A stretch of DNA of 64,000 nt from Nemertoderma westbladi. Its lineage: Eukaryota > Xenacoelomorpha > Nemertodermatida > Nemertodermatidae. Position 1 is the first letter of the stretch. Each line of letters begins with the position of its first letter. Of the stretch, positions 44,782 to 53,010 are shown in pieces. A program made the position numbers and the translations under genes. The notes beneath the pieces were generated by a model that was not told the origin of the DNA, searched no databases, and worked only from the letters and a program-made list of their open reading frames with translations. The stretch covers positions 56,388 to 120,387 of the forward strand of contig JAUCBJ010006642.1 in NCBI GenBank assembly GCA_032718475.1. Reading direction: 5' to 3'.

Positions 44782-44802
44782 GGGGGGGGGGGGGGGGGGG
44801 GG
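44782..44802 (+). repeat. poly(G) tract at the Gypsy polypurine-tract position
   Basis: A 21-nt G run lies three bases upstream of the 3' LTR, exactly where the polypurine tract that primes plus-strand synthesis should be. The tract may be an expanded purine primer site. Confidence 0.7.
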
Positions 44803-44805
44803 TAA

Positions 44806-45066
44806 TGTAGCGGAGCACCATGGACAGGAATTTATACTGATATACCCACGCAAGAATCTCTATGACTGCATGGCTCATCCCAAAGGCAGTACCAGTACCG
44901 TACCCAGTAGTAGGCCTACTTAGACTGACTCCTATTATTACACCTATGCACTGTAATAAATACGACCTCTGAATTGTCGAATTACAGTATAATGATATAA
45001 TTGATGTATGTATTTTGCTATTAACAAAGTGGGACACTAGGGATTCGGATCCTTAGCGCACCTACA
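44806..45066 (+). repeat. Gypsy 3' LTR, 261 bp
   Basis: The LTR runs from TGTAGCGGAGC to GCGCACCTACA, with TG...CA ends. It follows the poly(G) tract. Its last ~80 bp recur at 38370-38455 (5' LTR remnant) and 40472-40552 (duplicated copy 1). The length and the TGTAGCGG start suit a CsRn1-like element. Confidence 0.85.
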
Positions 45067-45691
45067 CTACAATAATTACTTTATGAGAAGGACACTCCCG
45101 TTTGTAAGGAGGTCATGAATATAGTTAATAAGAGCCGGAATAATGTCGGGCTATGGTCTTTAAGCATAAATTTCGTATTAACAAAATTGATTTAATAAAA
45201 AAAATTTATAGATCATATAAGATAATTTAATTAATATAATAAATAATAATAGACACATTTAATTGAAATCACATGAATGATAATGTGTAGTAAATAATTA
45301 ATACAAATCACTATAAGATTGAAGATTGACTGCGTTACATCGAAATATATCGATGTAGACACCATTTTAAAAATTTTGTAGGTAATGATTGAAACCAAAA
45401 ATAAAATTTCTGACTCACTTGTCGGTAGTTTAAACTTGCTTTATTTTAATATTTCGGATGTTACTAAAATAGACACACAGTCAAACACACCCCGGAGGAG
45501 GCACACAGGCCCACACACACACCAAAAGATTTATTTAAGCCTCAAACACAGTTTGCGAAATTAATTATCTCGCTCAGTTACATAATTTGAACATAAATTT
45601 AGGAAAAATTTGCTTTGCTATGTTGCTTAATTATGTCTAATTGAATTTATATTGATACAGTACTGTTACTGCAGTACCGTAAGTGTGTTAA
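44987..45691. repeat. duplicated segment, copy 2, left part
   Basis: This is the counterpart of 40472-41183. It comprises the LTR end, the ~460-bp flank and the first arm of the foldback (from TTAA at 45535-45538). It is interrupted at TTAA (45688-45691) by the piggyBac. It lacks a 7-bp repeat present in copy 1 next to that site. Confidence 0.9.
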
Positions 45692-46531
45692 CCCTTTAAC
45701 TCCCACGGGACTCCTAAGGCCCAGATTTTAAATAGCCAGTATTATCCCCTAATTTTGTAAAAAACATGTTATGAAGTCTATCATCATGTAGAAATACATT
45801 CCATTTTACTAAAAAGTAGTGTATCTTGTAATTAAACATAAATTTAATGACAAAATAATTGCTTTTTATATTGAATGATTGACAGGTAGTGACAATAACT
45901 TTCTATCTTAGTTAAAATAACATATAAACACTGTTTACTGCCACAAATCATGGTAAATTGGTTAAATCAATAATTTATCAATCCCTATAATAAGTTGTGA
46001 GCCATAATATGACGATTTTCCTAGATTGCAGACATATTTTTCATGTTGGTACCGATTAGTCCCTCTGGTACGTAGCTAAGGACAATTTTTGTAATCTGGC
46101 TGGACGGCCTAACTACTATGGAAAGTACAGCAGTACAGCATTATACTACTTGTTGGTAGACTTATAGCTGTATAGTGGTACTGCAGCTGTCTGTCAGTTG
46201 ACTGGTATAGTGTATAGTGCTGTAGTGTTACATGGTAGGCCAATGGACAATTCAGCAACTGTCTGACTGATGCTTACTGGTAGTCTTCATATTGCTGTAT
46301 TGTTAGCCTACCAGTTGCCAGTACCGGTTTGCAGTATAGGCCTAGGTAAAGTAGGCCTGCAAGTTCATAGTTACAATACAAATTTAACCGTTCAGTTGAC
46401 ACATATGCTGACTGCTGAGCCTAGTTGTGTAGGTAGGCAGGTCCACAGCCGGGTGCCTATGGCATAGGCCTAATACAGTAATAGTGTAATAGCGCTATCA
46501 GTCCATGATTATGATACTACTACAAGACCAG

Positions 46532-46763
46532 TTATAGTTCATATGCGTACCTCTGGTATTTTCGTATTGCAAAAATAAGACTATAAGTATGAAATACCCT
46601 ATGTTATTGAGATATTGTTTATTGTTTTGGTTAGAAAAGCCCACCACTGTAACCTGCTCCTTTCCATTAATTAAGTAATGGAGATTAGTTTATTGTTTTG
46701 GTTAGAAAACACCACCACTGTAACCTGCTTCTTTTGCCAGAGGTACGCATATGAACGATAACC
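46532..46763. mobile_element. MULE-like MITE, ~230 bp
   Basis: A perfect 20-bp inverted repeat GTTCATATGCGTACCTCTGG (46537-46556 against 46737-46756), extended imperfectly outward, is flanked by a direct repeat ACAAGACCA(GT) at 46522-46532 and 46764-46774. A 9-11 bp target duplication is typical of Mutator-like elements. The interior holds two units of the GTAACCTGCTCC tandem repeat and no coding sequence. It is inserted in the left part of the piggyBac. Confidence 0.6.
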
Positions 46764-46993
46764 ACAAGACCAGTGTCCACTGCCAACTACAGCACTGCCA
46801 CTGCACTGGCAGACTGGCCCTAGCCTAGCCAAGTACGATAGCCTAGTACATGTTACAGTGTTAGTATGATAGACCATATTATCATTTTTAGACTATATCA
46901 GTTCCGGTAGAACTGTTGAACTGAACTGATCTGCTGATGAAGTTGATAATAGGCCTACCACTTTCCGTTTTGGTCTTGCTACAAGTTTTAGTG

Positions 46994-47063
46994 ATGGATA
47001 TTGGTAGAAAGAAAGTATTTGAGTTATCCAATCCAACAAGTCAAGAAGTCTATGCACTTTTAA
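46994..47063 (+). CDS. piggyBac transposase, N-terminal start (cut off)
   Basis: ATG at 46994 opens 22 codons (MDIGRKKVFELSNPTS...) ending at the TTAA of 47060-47063, whose TTA forms codon 23. The same TTA codon and frame restart at 49364 after the nested element. This is therefore the likely true N-terminus of the transposase at 49364. The downstream exon has no Met for its first residues, which supports this start. In the present state the frame runs into the nested element and stops. Confidence 0.65.
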
Positions 47064-47317
47064 CCCTTTCCGGCCTGAATTAATTTAATTTAGGAAAAAA
47101 ATTTGTTTGGTCTTGTTAATGGGTTAATTATACACCAAATAATAATTTTCGATGAAAAAATTTTCAAAAAATTATTTCCAATGTTGTTTTTTTTATTGTA
47201 TACAAAAGTATACGTTAGGTATATGAAACATATTCCCAATGTATACTTTTGTATACGAACTCTAGATTGTACGTACTTACTTACATACATACATCGTATA
47301 GAAAGTATATTCTTATA

Positions 47318-47473
47318 TCTTATTGAGACGCATCTTAAAGGACACTGGCCTTAAAGATGCGGATGATCTAGCAAATGTCATGGGTGATAGGGAGTTGTGG
47401 CGGCGCAATTTTGTTGACAAGCCGGCACAGCATTCTTAAAAATGCAGCTGCAATGCAGCATGCCGATCCTAGT
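47318..47473 (+). mobile_element. LINE family A 3' fragment with 14-bp target duplication
   Basis: A ~150-bp 3' end of family A (LRRILKDTGLKDADDL... and the GCATGCCGATCCTAG tail) lies between perfect copies of AGTATATTCTTATA (47304-47317 and 47474-47487). It is inserted inside the nested piggyBac-like element, making it the third level of nesting. Confidence 0.88.
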
Positions 47474-47749
47474 AGTATATTCTTATAAAAAATTTAAATT
47501 ACGTTTTTTCGGAATGAAAAGCTGTCAATACTGTGAAATTTGCCAAAATGGCAAAATTTTAAAATTTTGTGTGTTTTCACAACACACGTTGTTTAAAAGC
47601 AACACAGTGCGACAAAAAAACTTAAAAAGGAAGAATTATACAGTGAATGTTTTTTCTGTCAGTTTTGTTAAAGTTTGAAAAAAACAGTTTCGACTGACCT
47701 TTTTCAACTGTTTGTATGTCTATCTGCCCTGCCTGTATAATGTGAGTGT

Positions 47750-48975
47750 ACAACATCTACTCCTAAACAGTGGCTGCACTACATCTACTCCCCAATGGTG
47801 GCTGAATCACATCTATTCCCATGGCCCAATGGTTAACATCTACTCCATATGGTGGCTACACCACATCTAATCCCCAATGGTCAACATTTACTCCATATGG
47901 TGGCTACACCATATCTACTCACCAATGCTCAGCATCTACTCCACTGTGGTGGCTGCACCACATCTACTCATCAATGGTGGCTGCACTACATCTACTCCCC
48001 AATGGTGGCTGAATCACATCTACTACCAAGGCCCAATGGTTAACATCTACTCCACTATGGTGTCTGCACCACATCTACTCATCAATGGTCAGCATCTACA
48101 CCCCAATGGTGGCTGCACCACATCTACTCATCAATGGTGGCTGCACCACATCTACTCCCCAATGGTGGCTGAATCACATCTACTACCAAGGCCCAATGGT
48201 TAACATCTACTCCACTATGGTGTCTGCACCACATCTACTCATCAATGGTCAGCATCTACTCCCCAATGGTGGCTGAACCACATCTACTCATCAATGGTGG
48301 CTGCACCATATCTACTCCGCAATGATAGCTGCACCACATCTACTCATCAATGGTGGCTGCACCACATCTACTTCCAAATGATGGGTGCGCCAGATTTACT
48401 CCCCAATGGTGGCTGCACCACATCTACTCCCCAATTTCTGGGTGCGCCAGATTTACTTTCCAATGGTGGCTGCACCATATCTACACCCCTACGGTGGTGG
48501 ATGTACCACATCGACTCCCCTATGGTGGCTGCATCACATCTACTCCCAAGGCCCAATGGCGACTTCGCCACATCTACTCCCCAATAGTGGCTGCATCACA
48601 TCTACTCCCAAGGCCCAATGATCAACATCTACTCCACTATGGTGGCTACGCCACATCTACTCCCCAATGGAGGCTGTTCCACATCTACTCTCCAATGACG
48701 ACTGCACCACATCTATCTACAATGGTGGCTGCATCACCTCTACTATCCTATGGTCAACATCTACTCCCCATGGTGGCTGCGCCACCACTACACCCCAATG
48801 GTCAACATCGACTCCCCTATGGTGGCAGCACCACATCTAGGCCTACACACACCCCAATGGTGGAAGCACCACATCACACAAACGGTGGCTGAATCACATC
48901 TACTCCCCAACGGTGCTGCACCACATCTAGTCCCCAACTGTGGCTGCACCACTTCTACTCCCCAACTTTATAAAC
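47750..48975. repeat. 28-bp minisatellite, about 40 units
   Basis: Units resemble CATCTACTCCCCAATGGTGG plus CTGCACCA, with variant units (CAAGGCCCAATGG, TCATCAATGG). The base period is 28 bp. A larger block recurs with an offset of ~160 bp (48021 and 48181). Frames of up to 180 codons in all three phases come from the rotating period and are not genes. The array lies within the nested element. Confidence 0.92.
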
Positions 48976-49363
48976 CTAACGTAGACAAATGTATACAGTG
49001 GTTTATCAATAACACTACCAGCCTACCTGTACTGTAAAGTTTATCATGGAAGTATTATTATCTCATTGGACAATCCATCTTTGGAATACCCAATCAAAAT
49101 TCTCAATATCGCTTTGCCAAAGCATTTAAATAACCATCTTTCCTATGCCAGGTAGTCATCATGTCAATACCTGAAAACACAGCATCTAAAATCGTTCATT
49201 GAAGCCTTCTACTACAATTATCCAATCAGAATCGGTAATTTATAAGTAAAGGAAGTGTGATAGGGTCTCAATTGGATGAAACCAACTATAATTAGTTAAA
49301 ATTATGCAATTCATAGTGAAATAAATTCAGTGTATACAAAAATATACAGTCGGCCGGAAAGGG

Positions 49364-50913
49364 TTAAACTCAGTGGATTCAGATGCCGGCAGTGATATAG
49401 ATAATTTGATGAATGATTCTGATACCGAATTTTTTACAGGGGAAAACTTTAATGATGAAGATGTACCAATAGGCCTGAACTTGGAGGTAGGGTCTGTCTC
49501 AACTCAGGGCGGTCCTATTGGAGTTGCTGATGCGAATATATATATTGGAGTTCCTGATGCACTTAAATCCTCAATTCCGATATCTATACCTGGTTGTACT
49601 ATTCCTACTTCCAGTAGGCCTACTACCAGTACCGGTATACAAATTCCGACTACCGGTACTTCCACTTCCACTACCGGTACTGGTCAAATTCCAATTACCG
49701 GTAGTTCCACTACCGGTATTCAAATTCCAACTACCGGAACTATTCAAATTCCAACTACCACCAGTACCAGTGCTAACGCTACTATTACCAGCATTATAGG
49801 AGGTGTTAAACCCACAGATTTCATCAAATGGACTAACAAAATTAAGTCAAACCCCCCATATGAATGTAAATTATCAGGTAAAGTTCTCCTAAATTTTGAT
49901 ACGGGTAGGCCTAGGCCTACCTGCTCCTCTGATATCATAACTGGCAATGAACAAAGTTCTGACTCCGATTCATCCTCGGACACTTCCTCTGGCCCTAGCA
50001 CAAGTTCATCCAACGTACTTCCATCACCTCTTCAGGTATTCGAGAAAACCACAAACCTTCCAGAACTCATAGACCTACTTACCAATGAGTCAATACGATA
50101 TTCTGAACAAAAGGGCCGTACATTCACAATCACAGGTGAAGAAATGAAGGCGTTTCTCGGTATTAATTATGTTATGTCAATCAACAAGTTACCATCCATT
50201 GTAGATTACTGGTCAACAAACATATTTGTAGGAAACCGCGGTATTCAGAATATTATGACTCGTAGTAGGTTTCAAGATATTCTACAGAATCTTCATTTCG
50301 TGGATAATTCCAAAGAGTTCTTTGATGTAAATAAAAAACCTATTGATCGTGGATATAAGATTCGCCCAATTATTTCTCATTTAGCAAACGCATTTCTGAA
50401 GGCAAAATCAGATGAACCATTGCAAAGTATAGACGAACATATGTGTAAATTTAAGGGTCAATCTGGGATGAAGCAGTATATAAAGAATAAACCAATTAAG
50501 TGGGGTTTCAAATTCTGGATTCGCGCGGCCAGTAAATCAGGTTATGTATACGATTTGGATCTGTACCTAGGGAAGAAAGAAACCACTGAGTATGGCTTGG
50601 GTGAAGAAGTTGTGCTAAAACTCTCTGCTAGACTGAAGGGAACATTTGCTTGGCTCTATTTCGATAACTTTTTTAATTCACCACGTTTGGTTCAGACATT
50701 GTTCAACAATGGGATTTATTCACTGGGAACTGTTAATACTGCCCGGAAAGGACTCCCCCAGACATTTCCTACAGACAAAAGTATGATTCGTGGACAGAGT
50801 GCAATGCGATATTGCAAAGATGTGGTAGCCGTGAAATGGATGGACAATCGCGGGGTTCATGTTCTTGGTTCAAATGTCGGTGATATCTCTGCTATCTCGA
50901 CTGTGGAACGGCG
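49364..50913 (+). CDS. piggyBac transposase, exon 1 main part
   Basis: This encodes the bulk of a DDE_Tnp_1_7 (piggyBac) transposase, which cuts and pastes the element at TTAA. The N-terminal region is acidic (DSDAGSDIDNLMNDSDTEFF), then about 100 residues rich in Thr/Ser/Gly/Ile-Pro (GIQIPTTGTSTS type), coded by repeated ACTACCGGTA words. The catalytic domain starts near 50030. The three Asp residues of the core lie in SIDEHMCKFKG (Asp at 50432), LYFDNFF (50663) and VAVKWMDNRGV (50843). No frameshift or stop interrupts it. Exon 1 ends at a GTTAGT donor (50914), phase 2. The start is in the separated piece at 46994. A later in-frame Met (about 49409) could serve instead. Confidence 0.9.
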
Positions 50914-51320
50914 GTTAGTATAATGTTAAATTGTATAGGCCCATATATCTATCTATATACATGTGTGTAATGTACCGGTATATTAATATTTTAATTATAC
51001 TGTTATAGGTTATTTATAGGTATCGAATTCTATATATTTGACATCCGCTAGTATTAATATTCCATATATAACATAACATAACATATATTATAATTTATTT
51101 ATTATTGTACATGAATTGTACCGGGAACCCTTCTCCTATAACTAACTTTATTGTGAGAAAAAATTATTATAATGCATAATCAAGGTCTATTTATTATACT
51201 TACAGTTACTCCTTATAAATAACTGTAGCTGCTATCTGGTCGAATATATATTTTATATATAATACTTTATACAACCTACATTTGTAATTAATTTAATTTG
51301 CTTTTATTTGATGTCCATAG
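50914..51320 (+). other. predicted intron of the piggyBac transposase, 407 bp
   Basis: The donor GTTAGTATA at 50914 and the acceptor TTTGATGTCCATAG ending at 51320 fit GT-AG rules. Joining the phase-2 codon (CG+G) keeps the frame into exon 2. The interior is AT-rich with many stops. Without splicing, the protein would end two codons after the donor and lose the final catalytic part. Confidence 0.75.
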
Positions 51321-51837
51321 GGAGAAAGGGCATAAAGGAAAGAAAAAGTTTGATTGCCCTCTAGCAATAAAGTTATATAACAACGGCATGGGTGGTGTCG
51401 ATCTTGCCGATCAACGGAAGGCTACCTACTCACTCGACAGACGGTCGAGGGTTCGCTACTACCTTAGGATGTTCTTCGATTTACTAGACATTGCATGTGT
51501 CAATTCATTTATTATATACCGTGAAGTGCGCCCAAATTCAAACATCACACTGCTGGAATTCAAACTGCTGCTGAGCAAGGAGTTGGTTGGGTCGTTTTCT
51601 GGACGCAAACACGCATTTCCAACTTCCCGTCCTTATAAACGCCTTCGTATTTCAGATATTCCCCCACCATCATCACTCCACCTTCCTTCATTCTGTGGCC
51701 GTGGGCGTTGCGTTTTCTGCTCCAGGAAGGATCCGCCAGTTGAGAGCAGAACCTGGATCCAATGTAGTGGCTGTGGGGTTTTCCTGTGCCTTATAAAAAA
51801 GCGTAATTGCTTTGTGAAGTACCACTCAATGGCATAA
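51321..51837 (+). CDS. piggyBac transposase, exon 2 (C-terminus)
   Basis: Exon 2 encodes EKGHKGKKKFDCPLAIKLYN, then GMGGVDLADQRKATYSLDRR with the conserved Asp of the GVDxxDQ motif (51400). A helical segment YLRMFFDLLDIACVNSFI follows, then a C-terminal Cys/His domain (CGRGRCVFC ... WIQCSGCGVFLC ... CFVKYH) that binds element ends in relatives. It ends at TAA 51837. Combined with the 46994 start and exon 1 it would give about 710 residues, somewhat longer than typical piggyBac transposases because of the Thr/Ser-rich insert. No disabling mutation was seen. Confidence 0.88.
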
Positions 51838-52518
51838 GAGTAGGTTATTCTATAGACCTTTTCCCCCTATACTGTTTTGCATGTATGTCATTATGAAGTT
51901 TTTAATTAAGGTTTTATATGTAATATTTCTAATTTCATTCGATAAATGTAAATACAAAATAATACAACGATATTGTTGTATTTCCTATTGTATGTATATA
52001 TATTCGGTAAATATTACACTATACTGGAATGTACTGCATGTGCATCCATATATGTATATATATGTATATATACAGGCACAATATTCTACTATTATATTGT
52101 ATATAATATATATATATCACAAATGGATGTATCTTTATTTACTGCAACCATTTTGCTCTTCTAATTTTTTATATAGATATATACTAGCAATATATATAAT
52201 ATATATTCTGTAGCAATATATATACATATATATTTGTAATAGCATGTATATAGATATATAAACATCCTTTTTTGGAATATTTAGTCATGTGAGAATTAAA
52301 ATTTTATAACATAAAAATTAATTTTTTATTATTTATATTAGTGGCGGTTAGTTTTGGCCTTAACTACCAGAGGGACTAATTAGGCCCATTGAATATTTTA
52401 GAATTGAAATAATGGAATGCAAATTATTCGTACCAGGCAATGTTTTTGGATCACCCTTACACTATTTTTATGATAATTGAATGTTTTCCATTATCTGGAA
52501 GTTTTGGTAGTTAAAGGG
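51838..52518. other. piggyBac 3' untranslated and terminal region
   Basis: Very AT-rich sequence with TATATA microsatellite-like stretches (52040-52260), the inverted subterminal 15-mer at 52365-52379 and the terminal repeat ending GTAGTTAAAGGG at 52518. Confidence 0.7.
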
Positions 52519-52855
52519 TTAAGGCTGTCAGGTGTAGGCCTATTATTTGGAGCAGTTGCCAATGCAGCAATTTGCATCACAGCATTAGGTACCATTCAGC
52601 CGTAGGCCTAAATTCTACAATACTGGAATACCTGAATACACCAGTGACCTGTACACTGGAAGCGTAATGCAAATTGCTGCATTAGCAACTGTTCCAAAAA
52701 CTAGACCTACACAGTACTGCAGTACTGTATCAATGTAAATTCGATTCGACTTAATTAACCAACATAGCAAAGCTAATTTTTCCTTAACTTATGATCAAAA
52801 GATGTAACTGAGCGAGATAATTAATTTCGCGACTATGTTTGAGGCTTAACCCTAT
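52519..52855. repeat. duplicated segment, copy 2, right part
   Basis: This continues copy 2 after the piggyBac from TTAAGGCTGTCAGG and matches 41180-41399 plus 41860-41984. It contains the foldback centre and right arm to TTAA (52846-52849) and ends at CCCTAT. At 52733-52738 the single ATGTAA marks the pre-insertion state of the copy 1 retroposon. Confidence 0.9.
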
Positions 52856-52861
52856 GTAAAA

Positions 52862-53010
52862 GCTTTTGCGGATATAACAGGTCATTTTTCTCCGCAATAT
52901 ACTGTGTAGGTGTTTTAGCGGACATAACAAGTCATTTTCCCCGCAATGCGCAGTATAGGTGCTTTAGCGGACATAACAAGCCATTTTTACCGCAATGCGC
53001 TTAATACTCT
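52862..53010 (+). repeat. 50-bp tandem repeat, 3 units
   Basis: Units contain GCGGACATAACAAGTCATTT and CCGCAATGCGC, with starts near 52868, 52917 and 52967 (spacing ~50). The units differ by a few bases. Confidence 0.75.

Larger units (their letters stand above)
47064..49363. mobile_element. nested piggyBac-like non-autonomous element, 2.3 kb
   Basis: Terminal inverted repeats CCCTTTCCGGCC / GGCCGGAAAGGG are flanked by TTAA at 47060-47063 and 49364-49367. It has no transposase of its own. The content is AT-rich DNA, a LINE-A fragment (47318-47473), ~270 bp unassigned, and a 28-bp minisatellite (47750-48975). The ends share CCCTTT with the host piggyBac but differ afterwards, so it belongs to another subfamily. 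It splits the host transposase between codons 22 and 23. Perfect removal to one TTAA would leave the reading frame unbroken. Confidence 0.85.
45692..52518 (+). mobile_element. piggyBac transposon, 6.8 kb, with nested insertions
   Basis: The element has TTAA on both sides (45688-45691 and 52519-52522) and ends CCCTTTAACTCCCA / CCCTTTAACTACCA in inverted orientation. A perfect 15-bp subterminal inverted repeat, TTAGTCCCTCTGGTA, lies at 46056-46070 and (inverted) 52365-52379. Internal subterminal repeats of this kind are usual for piggyBac. It carries a two-exon transposase. Later insertions inside it are a MULE-like MITE (46532-46763) and a second piggyBac-like element (47064-49363). The original length was about 4.3 kb. 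The matching empty site is at 41180-41183. The ends look intact, so it could be young. Confidence 0.92.

Noticed and set aside
47821-49037. Frames of up to 180 codons (His/Ser/Thr-rich)
   Set aside because: By-products of the 28-bp minisatellite.
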